Counted from the stretch's first letter, positions 1-6,797 are shown. The stretch is 8,401 nucleotides of DNA from Bacteroidales bacterium (GCA_004557315.1 SFEH01000094.1:1-8401); one strand, 5' to 3'. Numbers and translations: made by a program. Notes: generated by a model from the sequence alone, not told the origin.

Positions 1-297
1 TTCTGGTGAGTACCAGCAGTCGAGCGTGTCGCGCACAGCCATGATGTATTCGATGAAGCTAAGCGAGCGGCCGAACACCTGACCGTGCATTCGCTTGTCA
101 CCATTGGCATCGGTTTCTTCATAGAGCGAGAGCGAGCCGCGGCCTGCTTTCTTCCAGATGATGCCCCAGTGGTAGAATATATCGTAGTTGAGTGTCTCTG
201 TTTTTTTTGAGGATTTAGCCTCGGTAATAGCCAGAGCCTCAGTTGCAGAGCCGAAGGCACTGGCTATTATTGCCAGTATGATGATAAATTTCTTCAT
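1..297 (-). CDS. DUF3108-family exported protein, N-terminal 99 residues (runs off left edge)
   Basis: The frame reads leftward from an ATG at 297-295 to the window edge, giving 99 residues with no stop. The start MKKFIIILAIIASAFG is a signal peptide (positive MKK, then a hydrophobic core), with a likely signal peptidase I site after Ala-Leu-Ala at 21-23. The mature part begins with a Tyr-Asp-Ile-Phe-Tyr-His-Trp-Gly motif (38-45), then a Lys-Lys-Ala-Gly-Arg-Gly turn (49-54). This is the pattern I associate with the N-terminus of DUF3108 proteins, predicted periplasmic beta-rich proteins of unknown function in Bacteroidota and Proteobacteria. The ATG directly follows the TAA of the upstream lipoprotein gene, so the two are almost surely co-transcribed and translationally coupled. 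The family call rests on motif recall; the C-terminal part is not visible. Exact role unknown; an envelope job is inferred from the signal peptide and neighbour. Confidence 0.75.
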   Translation of the reverse strand, partial: MKKFIIILAIIASAFGSATEALAITEAKSSKKTETLNYDIFYHWGIIWKKAGRGSLSLYEETDANGDKRMHGQVFGRSLSFIEYIMAVRDTLDCWYSPE

Positions 298-2376
298 TTA
301 TTGGTTTCTGTTTACGTTTTGCATTCGCGATCTTGTTCCTGTCGATGTCGTGGTGCCTGTGTTGGTCTGCTTTGGAGTCTTGCCGAGCTTTGCAAGATAT
401 TCAGCGTTCTTGCTCTTCTTCTCGGTCTTCTCCTTTGGCTTGTTGATCTTCACGCTGTCAGGTTTCTGCTTGTATAGGTCGGTCTGCTTGATGTTCCAGT
501 TCTGTTCGTTGTCCCAGTTGGCACGCAGCTGGAGTTCGGCGCCGAAGTAATAGACATTCTCGGGCTGTATCTTCTTCTCAAAGTTGCCGACATCAAACTT
601 GCCATTGTCGTTGCGGTCTTCCACGAGGCGCACGAAGTATTTGCCTTCGTTGACATTGACAAACTTTGCCTTGCCGTCCTTCACTTTCACCTTATAGACA
701 GGCAGGTCTTTTTCGTTGAGCAATTCGACGTAGGCCGGACCTTCAGCTCCCGTGATATTGAACAGCAGGTGAGAATAGTCTTCTGGCTTCTTCTCGTCGA
801 AGGTAATCTCGGTCTTCTTGACTGGGTGGGCATAGATATTGTGCATTGCCGCCGAATCGACTGTGACGCGATAAGACTGTCCAGGCGAGAAGTGGGGGTC
901 GGCAATCATCGTGTAGAGTCGGATGTTGACGGTGTCCTGCACGAGAGTGAACTTCATAGGGTTCCACAGAGTGTCGGCCTTGACATCGAGGTGTATCTTT
1001 GTCAGGTCGAGTGAGTCGAGAGGAGCTGATGCCTCGAATACAGGCTTGCTGCCGATGTCTATCGGGCTCTTGCTCACCATTTTGAAGTCCATATAGGTGA
1101 CTTGTGGCAATGCGGCCTTGTTGAGCGAGTCATTTGCTAAAGAATCTGCCAATGCAGCTTTCTTTTCCTTGTGAGGTGCTTTCTTCTTGCCAAGTTTCTT
1201 GTCTTTTGCCTTATCGTCTTTCTTATCGGCCTTGGTAGGCTTGATCACAGGCTTGGTGAGGCGCACGGTGTCGGTGCGTATGATGTCGAGACCAGTAGTG
1301 TCGGTGAAGATATATGACATCTGGAGTTTCAGAGTATCCATTTTGATGTGGATAGTGTCCTTGATCCAGTATTTGAGCGTGTCGAGGGTTGGGTTTGGTT
1401 CGACTACGAGCTCAATAGGAGCCTCCAACGAGTCGATGACGCTGATTGTAGGCAACTCTGTCATCTTGGCGGCAAAGCGCACATTGATGTGTATGGAATC
1501 AGGACGAGAGATGTCGTCGAGATAGCGGTTGACCTTGCCCTCATTGAACGATTTCAGGATGATGTCGTTAGGTAGATAGACCAGTTCATCGCGCACCTTG
1601 ATGGTGTCGATGATGGTTGAGTCGAGGTCTTGCCAGATGGTGTCATGAACGATGCGACCTGTGGTCGAAGGCACGACGAGAGAGTCGAGGAAGGCGATGT
1701 CCTCGCTATTCAGGTCGTAGATGAAGTTGGTGTTGCCATCGGTCAATGCGTAGATACGATATTTGCCTGGAGCAACGCCGAGGATAGAGAACCTGCCATA
1801 GGCATCGGTGCGGCCAGCACGTTGCATCGGCACCTTCATTAGCACGCTGTCGCCCATCTGCAGGGTGTCGCTGTATATGCCCACGTAAGCGCCTGTCACC
1901 GGCTCGAGGTCGGCAGCGTTCAGCACATAACCGCTGATGCGGAGAGAGTCGATATGGTCGCCCGTCGAGAACAGCAGAGAGAGCGACTCCATAGGATTGC
2001 CCTCGTTGTTGTCCTGCACGGCATCGCCGAGATCGATCGAATAGGTGGCATTAGGCAGCAGTTCGTCCTGCAGCTCGATGGTCACCGTCTTGGCATTGCT
2101 CTGTATCGTCGGCTGTTTGCCTTGCGGAGGAGATACGGTCATCTTCTCCATAGCGTTGTCGAGCTTGATGTTCTCGTCGAAATGGAGAATAATCTTCTTA
2201 TTCTTTACACCCGTTGCACCAACGGCAGGATTGGAATTTTTCAGGACTGGAGGAGTCTCGTCGTAAAGACCGCCACCTGGGCTGCCCGTGCTGGCGCAGC
2301 CGAAAAGACCCGACAGCGAAAGGGCTGCCAGGACCGAAAGAAATGAACTCTTGTGTTTACTATAATGCTCAAACAT
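298..2376 (-). CDS. Ig-like domain-containing surface or periplasmic lipoprotein
   Basis: The protein has 692 residues. The N-terminus has a hydrophobic stretch (about 12-26) ending in a lipobox, Leu-Phe-Gly-Cys, with Cys27 as the lipidation site, then a Ser/Thr/Gly-rich tether (28-36). Residues about 40-137 (from DETPPVL through the LLFSTGD strand) look like a bacterial Ig-like Big_5 domain. Residues about 146-212 (ISGYVLNAADLEPVTGAYV to GKYRIYALTDGN) resemble a carboxypeptidase-regulatory-like beta-sandwich. A long middle part is rich in Asp-Thr-Leu and Asp-Ser-Leu strands. It contains a lysine-rich, probably disordered stretch at about 378-412. Near the C-terminus an Asp-rich segment, EDRNDNGKFDVG (about 588-600), precedes a Trp-containing strand, and the last 50 residues are basic and Ser/Thr-rich. 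No catalytic motif is visible, so the role is likely structural or binding. It is the first gene of a two-gene unit with the DUF3108 gene. The start is set by the signal peptide; a promoter box lies only 4 nt upstream of the ATG. Confidence 0.88.
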   Translation of the reverse strand: MFEHYSKHKSSFLSVLAALSLSGLFGCASTGSPGGGLYDETPPVLKNSNPAVGATGVKNKKIILHFDENIKLDNAMEKMTVSPPQGKQPTIQSNAKTVTIELQDELLPNATYSIDLGDAVQDNNEGNPMESLSLLFSTGDHIDSLRISGYVLNAADLEPVTGAYVGIYSDTLQMGDSVLMKVPMQRAGRTDAYGRFSILGVAPGKYRIYALTDGNTNFIYDLNSEDIAFLDSLVVPSTTGRIVHDTIWQDLDSTIIDTIKVRDELVYLPNDIILKSFNEGKVNRYLDDISRPDSIHINVRFAAKMTELPTISVIDSLEAPIELVVEPNPTLDTLKYWIKDTIHIKMDTLKLQMSYIFTDTTGLDIIRTDTVRLTKPVIKPTKADKKDDKAKDKKLGKKKAPHKEKKAALADSLANDSLNKAALPQVTYMDFKMVSKSPIDIGSKPVFEASAPLDSLDLTKIHLDVKADTLWNPMKFTLVQDTVNIRLYTMIADPHFSPGQSYRVTVDSAAMHNIYAHPVKKTEITFDEKKPEDYSHLLFNITGAEGPAYVELLNEKDLPVYKVKVKDGKAKFVNVNEGKYFVRLVEDRNDNGKFDVGNFEKKIQPENVYYFGAELQLRANWDNEQNWNIKQTDLYKQKPDSVKINKPKEKTEKKSKNAEYLAKLGKTPKQTNTGTTTSTGTRSRMQNVNRNQ

Positions 2377-2380
2377 GCCG

Positions 2381-2388
2381 CGAAGATA
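2381..2388 (-). promoter_or_regulatory. Bacteroidetes-type -7 box for the lipoprotein gene
   Basis: Read on the minus strand, TATCTTCG matches the Bacteroidetes -7 consensus TAnnTTTG at all but one position. It is preceded by TTTTTTGCG and followed by CGGC and then the ATG at 2376. Transcription normally begins a few bases past this box, which would put the start at or next to the ATG. No clear TTTG -33 box is seen at the usual spacing. Confidence 0.5.
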
Positions 2389-2472
2389 CGCAAAAAACCT
2401 TATTTATCGAGGAAAATTTCACGAAATTTATAAAAAAGCATGCGATTATCCTCATTTGTGGAAAATTTTTGC

Positions 2473-2480
2473 TATCTTTG
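2473..2480 (+). promoter_or_regulatory. Bacteroidetes-type -7 box for secDF
   Basis: TATCTTTG is a perfect match to the Bacteroidetes -7 consensus TAnnTTTG. The flanks TTTTTGC and CGCC resemble those of the opposing lipoprotein promoter. A TTTG at 2455-2458 could be the -33 element, but its 14-nt spacing is shorter than the usual 19-21. The expected transcription start is about 2485-2488, giving secDF a leader of roughly 115 nt. Confidence 0.65.
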
Positions 2481-2491
2481 CGCCTCGATTA

Positions 2492-2551
2492 ACGTTTATT
2501 TTAAATGCGTACGCGTACACGTAGGCAACCGAGACGAAAAAAGATAAACGT
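2492..2551 (+). promoter_or_regulatory. Predicted structured 5' leader of secDF
   Basis: Two nested inverted repeats lie between the promoter and secDF. The outer stem pairs ACGTTTAT (2492-2499) with ATAAACGT (2544-2551), a perfect 8-bp match. The inner hairpin pairs TGCGTACG (2506-2513) with CGTAGGCA (2520-2527) with one G-G mismatch and a 6-nt loop. The GC-rich inner part stands out in an otherwise AT-rich gap. The inner stem begins within the ATG of the possible leader ORF. A role in controlling secDF is inference, and no known riboswitch class was recognised. Confidence 0.35.
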
Positions 2552-2573
2552 CGGAAACGGACAAAACAAATAA
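2505..2573 (+). CDS. Possible 22-residue basic leader peptide upstream of secDF
   Basis: An ATG at 2505 opens 22 codons ending in TAA at 2571-2573. The peptide begins MRTRTRRQPRRKK and has 6 Arg and 3 Lys. It lies about 20 nt after the predicted transcription start, ends 27 nt before the secDF ATG, and is in the same frame as secDF. Known Sec-monitoring arrest peptides carry a hydrophobic export segment, which this lacks, so if real it would act differently, for example by slowing ribosomes on the Arg run or unfolding the leader hairpin. There is no ribosome-binding site to support it, and an ORF of this length can arise by chance. Confidence 0.25.
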   Translation: MRTRTRRQPRRKKINVGNGQNK

Positions 2574-2600
2574 AATATTATAAATTTAAAATTAATCACA

Positions 2601-5573
2601 ATGCAAAACAAAGGATTTGTTACGGTGTTCGCCTGGATTCTTGCTTTGGTATGTGCATTCTACATCTCATTCTCGTTTGTGGTCAATCACCACGAGAAGA
2701 AGGCAGATGCGTATGCAGAGGCAACAGGCAACTCTGCCAAGTATTACTTGGATTCGCTTTCTACTGAGAAGGTATGGTTCGGCTATACTTTCAAGCAGGC
2801 TCAGGAGATGCAGATCGGTCTCGGTCTTGACCTCAAGGGCGGTATGAATGTTATTCTTGAGATTTCGGTTGCTGACGTTTTGAAGTCACTCGCTGCAGAG
2901 AACGCACAGAACCCAACTTTCGTTGAGGCACTCAGCAAGACACAGGGTGCTGGCGAGGTTGTGAGCGGCGATGAGTTCGTTGACGCTTTCGCAAAGAATT
3001 TCAAGGCTGTTGACCAGACAGCGAACCTTGCTGACGTGTTCAGCACTTATCAGCTCAAGGAGAAGATCAAGAAGAACACTTCTGATGCTGAGGTTATCTC
3101 AATCATCAAGAAGGAAATGGCAGACGCTCTTTCAAACTCTTTCAATGTTCTCCGTAACCGTATCGACCGTTTCGGTGTTGTTGCACCAAACATCCAGCGA
3201 CTCCAGCAGGCTGGCCGTATCCTCGTCGAGCTCCCTGGTGTCAAGGAGCCAGAGCGTGTGAAGAAGCTCCTCCAGGGTTCTGCTAACCTTGAGTTCTGGG
3301 AGACTTTCGAGGTTTCTGAGATCTTTGGCGCTCTCCAGCAGGCCAACAACATCCTTGCTGCCAATGCCAAGCCAGCTGAAGAAACAGCAAAAGCTGCTGA
3401 GGCAACAGAGGCTGAACCAAAGACAGAAGGCGCTGACGAGCTTCTCGCAGAGACCGTAGCTGCTGATTCAGCTGCTATGAACGAGGCTGCTGTTCTTGCT
3501 GCCAACCCACTCTTTGCCAAGCTTCAGGTCTATGGCGCTGTGCAGGGTCCTGTAGTAGGTATGGCACAGGCAAGCGACACAGCTGCCATCAACAAGATGC
3601 TCGCTACCAAGCAGGTTAAGGATCTCTTCCCTCGCAAGCTGAAGTTCGCTTGGGCTGTAAAGGCTTCTGACGACAAGGGTATCTGGTATCAGCTCTATGC
3701 GCTCAAGGCTCGCGACAACAGCGGTCATCCAGCTCTTCCTGATGCAGCCAAGGGTGGCGATATCGTAGTCGATGCTACTGCCGACTTCCAGCAGATCACC
3801 AACGAGTTTGAGGTCAGCATGACCATGACTCCAGAGGCTGGCAAGACTTGGGCTAAGCTCACTAAGGAGAATGTAGGCAAGTGTGTTGCTATCGTTCTCG
3901 ACGATGTAGTATATTCTGCTCCACGTGTAAATCAGGAAATCAGTGGCGGTCGCTCAAGCATCACTGGCAACTTCGACACAGAAGAGGCCAACGACCTTGC
4001 CAACGTCCTCAAGTCTGGTAAGATGGCTGCAAAGGTCAATATCGTATCTGAAGACGTTGTAGGTCCTACTCTCGGTGCTGAGTCAATCAAGGCAAGTGCT
4101 ATCTCATTCGTCATCGCTCTTGTGCTCCTCTTCATCTACATGGTATGCTTCTATGGCGCAAAGGCTGGTCTCGTTGCCGATGTCTGCTTGATCATCAACG
4201 CATTCTTCACCATCGGTATCCTCTCAAGCTTCCACGCTGTCTTGACACTCTCAGGTATCGCAGGTATCGTGCTCTCAATGGGTATTGCCGTCGATGCTAA
4301 CGTGCTCATCTACGAGCGTGCCAAGGAAGAGCTCAAGTCGGGCAAGGCACTCCGCAGTGCAGTTTCTGCCGCTTATAGCAATGCATTCTCTGCAATCTTC
4401 GATGCCAACCTCACTTCACTCCTCACAGGTATCATCCTCTATGTGTTCGGTACTGGTCCTATCCAGGGCTTCGCTGTTACATTCATGATCGGTATCATCA
4501 CTTCGTTCATCACAGCTGTGTTCCTCAGCCGTATATTCTTCGAGAGCGCACTTGAGAAGGGCTGGTTCAAGACTCTCTCATTCGAGGGCGTTGCTTCTGG
4601 TCTTCTCAAGCCAACTTCAATCGACTTCGTAAAGAAGGGCAAGACAAGCATGATTGTCTATGGTGTAATTGCTGTGGTAGCTGTCATCCTGATGTTCTAC
4701 CCAAGCTTCGACAAGGGTATCGACTTCACAGGTGGTCGTAACTATGTAGTTGCATTCAACGATGTTGAGGGTGTCAACACTCAGCAGCTCGCAAGCAAGC
4801 TCGAGGCAAATGCTTCGCTCAATGGTGCTTCAATCAAGGTCATCACTATCAGCCGCGAGAATCAGGTACGTATCACTACCAACTATGAGCTCAACGCAAC
4901 AGATGATGCTGAGGCTAACCTCGTGATGAAGCAGGCTATCTTTGATGCAGGTAAGGAACTCGGTTACGTCACTACCGACTTTGACGGCTTCAACAATGAG
5001 GATTACATCCCATCGACTCAGAAGGTAGGTCCATCAATCGCTGAGGACATCACTATCGGTGCTATCTGGGCTATCCTCGTGTCGCTCGTAGTGATTGCTC
5101 TCTATATCCTCCTCCGTTTCCGCAACGTAGCATTCTCTATCGGTGCAATCGTAGGTCTTGCAGCTAACGTTCTCGTTATTCTCGGTCTCTACTGCTTGCT
5201 TCCAAAGGTAATGTGGTTCTCAATGGAAATCGATCAGGCATTCATTGCAGCAATCCTTACAGTCATCGGTTACTCAATCAACGATATCGTGGTTGTATTC
5301 GACCGTATCCGTGAGGTCAGCGGTCTCTATCCTAACCGCAATATGTATGAAGTCATCAACGAGTCACTCAACTTGACTATGCCACGTACATTGAATACTT
5401 CTATCTCTACGCTCCTCGTACTGGTAGTAATCTTCTTCTGCGGTGGTGCATCAATCCAGAGCTTCATCTTTGCAATGCTCGTCGGTGTTGTTGTTGACCC
5501 TATGACTACAATCTTCCTTGCTGTTCCAACAGCTTACAACTTCATGACAAAGAAGGCAAACAAGAAGGCTTGA
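2601..5573 (+). CDS. secDF: SecDF protein translocase fusion subunit
   Basis: This 990-residue inner-membrane protein uses the proton gradient to pull secreted proteins out of the SecYEG channel on the periplasmic side. SecD and SecF are fused, as is usual in Bacteroidota. The SecD half has TM1 (about 7-28), the GLDLKGG motif (75-81), a large periplasmic P1 domain, VGPTLG (487-492), and TM2-6 with AVDANVLIYER around Asp565. The SecF half has TM7 (about 679-698), FDKGIDFTGG (703-712), a small periplasmic domain, VGPS before TM8, and YSINDIVVVFDRIRE (891-905). Asp565, Asp895 and Arg929 match the proton-path residues known from E. coli and Thermus; the 34-residue Asp895-Arg929 spacing equals that of E. 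coli D213/R247. Two oddities are an Ala/Glu-rich stretch at about 254-302 within P1, and Asp-Pro-Met-Thr-Thr (966-970) where the last helix usually has a Gly-Thr-x-Ser-Ser-type motif. The start is the ATG at 2601, right before TM1, with an AT-rich upstream region and no Shine-Dalgarno. Transcription ends at the hairpin 22 nt past the stop. Confidence 0.97.
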   Translation: MQNKGFVTVFAWILALVCAFYISFSFVVNHHEKKADAYAEATGNSAKYYLDSLSTEKVWFGYTFKQAQEMQIGLGLDLKGGMNVILEISVADVLKSLAAENAQNPTFVEALSKTQGAGEVVSGDEFVDAFAKNFKAVDQTANLADVFSTYQLKEKIKKNTSDAEVISIIKKEMADALSNSFNVLRNRIDRFGVVAPNIQRLQQAGRILVELPGVKEPERVKKLLQGSANLEFWETFEVSEIFGALQQANNILAANAKPAEETAKAAEATEAEPKTEGADELLAETVAADSAAMNEAAVLAANPLFAKLQVYGAVQGPVVGMAQASDTAAINKMLATKQVKDLFPRKLKFAWAVKASDDKGIWYQLYALKARDNSGHPALPDAAKGGDIVVDATADFQQITNEFEVSMTMTPEAGKTWAKLTKENVGKCVAIVLDDVVYSAPRVNQEISGGRSSITGNFDTEEANDLANVLKSGKMAAKVNIVSEDVVGPTLGAESIKASAISFVIALVLLFIYMVCFYGAKAGLVADVCLIINAFFTIGILSSFHAVLTLSGIAGIVLSMGIAVDANVLIYERAKEELKSGKALRSAVSAAYSNAFSAIFDANLTSLLTGIILYVFGTGPIQGFAVTFMIGIITSFITAVFLSRIFFESALEKGWFKTLSFEGVASGLLKPTSIDFVKKGKTSMIVYGVIAVVAVILMFYPSFDKGIDFTGGRNYVVAFNDVEGVNTQQLASKLEANASLNGASIKVITISRENQVRITTNYELNATDDAEANLVMKQAIFDAGKELGYVTTDFDGFNNEDYIPSTQKVGPSIAEDITIGAIWAILVSLVVIALYILLRFRNVAFSIGAIVGLAANVLVILGLYCLLPKVMWFSMEIDQAFIAAILTVIGYSINDIVVVFDRIREVSGLYPNRNMYEVINESLNLTMPRTLNTSISTLLVLVVIFFCGGASIQSFIFAMLVGVVVDPMTTIFLAVPTAYNFMTKKANKKA

Positions 5574-5594
5574 TTGTCTGTTTAGATAATTATC

Positions 5595-5630
5595 AAAAAA
5601 GGGTGCGGAACAATTTCCGCACCCTTTTTT
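5595..5630. terminator. Two-way intrinsic terminator between secDF and argF'
   Basis: A perfect 16-bp inverted repeat (5595-5610 with 5615-5630) has a 4-nt CAAT loop. The core GGGTGCGGAA is GC-rich, and the outer six pairs are A-T, so there is a run of six T at the 3' side on either strand. It starts 22 nt after the secDF stop and lies downstream of argF' in the other direction, so it can serve both convergent genes. Confidence 0.9.
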
Positions 5631-5632
5631 AG

Positions 5633-5782
5633 TAGGAAGATAAAGGAGATAAAGAAGTTAAAGAAGATAAGGACAATAGTTACATTGTCGTTTCCTTTTG
5701 GGGAAGTTCAAGTATAATAATTATTGACAAAACTCCATTTGTCTTTATCTCCTTTAACTTCTTTATCTTCTTTATCTTCTTA
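5633..5782. repeat. Inverted-repeat element with 45-nt arms made of 9-nt units
   Basis: The arms at 5633-5677 and 5738-5782 are reverse complements at 40 of 45 positions, around a 60-nt centre. Each arm contains four tandem 9-nt units near AAGATAAAG (5637-5672; reversed at 5743-5778), one of them the variant AAGTTAAAG in the same place in both arms when read as an RNA stem. The inner ends can also form local hairpins with 6-nt loops: GACAAT/ATTGTC (5672-5689) and GACAAA/TTTGTC (5726-5743). No coding sequence fits. It fills the gap between the secDF terminator and the argF' stop. It may be one copy of a dispersed intergenic repeat family; no terminal site duplication was seen. Confidence 0.8.
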
Positions 5783-5802
5783 TTATATTAATAATGTATC
5801 GT

Positions 5803-6786
5803 TTAGAACTCTGTCTCGAGTATTCGCTTGATGACTGTCTCAGCCGAGATCTCGCGGTTGGCAGCCTCTGGGATGACAAGCGAACGAGGGCCTTCGATGA
5901 CATCGTCGGTGACGATCATGTTGCGGCGCACAGGCAGGCAGTGCATGAAGTGGGCATTGTTGGTCACAGCCATCTGACGGTCGCTGACAGTCCATGACTT
6001 CCAGTCTTCGTTGAACTGTCCGGGGAAGTCCTTCTCAAGGTTCTTGCCATAGAAGCCATCCTGATAAGCACTCCAGTTCTTGGCATAAACGAAGTCTGCG
6101 CCTTCAAAAGCCTTCATCTGGTCGTATTCGATGGTTGCGCCTTCGGTGAACTTTGGATCGAGCTCATAACCATGAGGATGAGTCACTACCACCTCATAGC
6201 CAGCAGCAACGGCAAACTGAGCGAATGAATTTGGCACAGCCTGAGGAAGTCGGCCAGGGTGAGGAGCCCATGTCATCACAACCTTAGGACGAGCAGTCTC
6301 CTTGTGCTCCTCGATGGTAATCATGTCGGCGAGAGCCTGCAGCGGATGGCCTGTAGCACATTCCATCGAGAAGACTGGCTTGCCAGAATACTTGATGAAC
6401 TGTGATAGGATCATCTCTCCGTAGTCGTCTTTCTTGCTTTCAAAACGCGCGAAGCTTCGCACTCCGATGATGTCGGCATAGCATGCCATGACAGGGATAG
6501 CTTCGAGCAGGTGTTCTGCCTTGTCGCCATCCATGATGACACCACGTTGAGTCTCAAGCTTCCAGGCACCGGCATTGACATCGAGCACGATGGTGTTCAT
6601 GCCGAGGTTCTGAGCGGCCTTCTGAGTAGAGAGTCGTGTGCGGAGAGAGTTGTTGAAGAATATGAGCAGACAAGTCTTGTTCTTGCCAAGATGCTGATAG
6701 TCGTAGCGGTGAGCCTTGACCTCAAGAGCTTCCTTGATTGCCTCCTGAAGGTTGCCAAGGTCTTTGACGTTAGTATAGTAGCGCAT
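5803..6786 (-). CDS. argF': N-succinylornithine carbamoyltransferase
   Basis: This cytoplasmic enzyme transfers a carbamoyl group from carbamoyl phosphate to N-succinyl-L-ornithine, giving N-succinylcitrulline in the acylated arginine pathway of Bacteroidota. From the ATG at 6786 it has 327 residues and, from memory, aligns with the B. fragilis enzyme from residue 1 (MRYYTNVKDL against MKKFTCVQDI). Motifs in this numbering: FFNNSLRTR (43-51), the carbamoyl-phosphate site; GAWKLE with Trp75; MDGDKAEHLL with Ala90; CATGHPLQ (about 143-150); TWAPHP; and HCLPVRR (282-288). The frame is open to a TTG two codons earlier (6790-6792), but the ATG fits the family better. Position 90 is Pro in B. fragilis and Glu in the acetylornithine-specific Xanthomonas enzyme (its residue 92); Ala here argues for succinyl specificity. 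Ordinary ornithine carbamoyltransferase is ruled out by the SLRTR and GAWKLE signatures. It stands alone, with a hairpin separating it from fabF. Confidence 0.93.
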   Translation of the reverse strand: MRYYTNVKDLGNLQEAIKEALEVKAHRYDYQHLGKNKTCLLIFFNNSLRTRLSTQKAAQNLGMNTIVLDVNAGAWKLETQRGVIMDGDKAEHLLEAIPVMACYADIIGVRSFARFESKKDDYGEMILSQFIKYSGKPVFSMECATGHPLQALADMITIEEHKETARPKVVMTWAPHPGRLPQAVPNSFAQFAVAAGYEVVVTHPHGYELDPKFTEGATIEYDQMKAFEGADFVYAKNWSAYQDGFYGKNLEKDFPGQFNEDWKSWTVSDRQMAVTNNAHFMHCLPVRRNMIVTDDVIEGPRSLVIPEAANREISAETVIKRILETEF

Positions 6787-6797
6787 GGTCAATTACA

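Noticed and set aside
188..550. Plus-strand 120-codon frame encoding a hydrophobic, membrane-like protein
   Set aside because: It is antisense to the lipoprotein C-terminus and the DUF3108 signal peptide; the hydrophobicity comes from complementing Lys/Glu-rich codons. There is no promoter or start context.
2455..2458. TTTG as a firm -33 box for secDF
   Set aside because: The spacing to the -7 box is 14 nt rather than the usual 19-21, so it is mentioned only as a possibility.
3050..3520. Minus-strand 156-codon Ser/Ala-rich frame inside secDF
   Set aside because: It overlaps the strongly supported secDF frame; the Ser/Ala richness reflects the complement of its Ala/Glu and Gln codons.
5633..5782. 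CRISPR array or insertion sequence in the secDF-argF' gap
   Set aside because: The repeats are 9-nt tandem units with no unique spacers, and there is no transposase gene or target duplication; an inverted-repeat element describes it better.
6787..6792. TTG start for argF' two codons upstream
   Set aside because: The ATG at 6786 aligns with the start of the B. fragilis enzyme, and TTG starts are uncommon; no ribosome-binding site supports the longer form.
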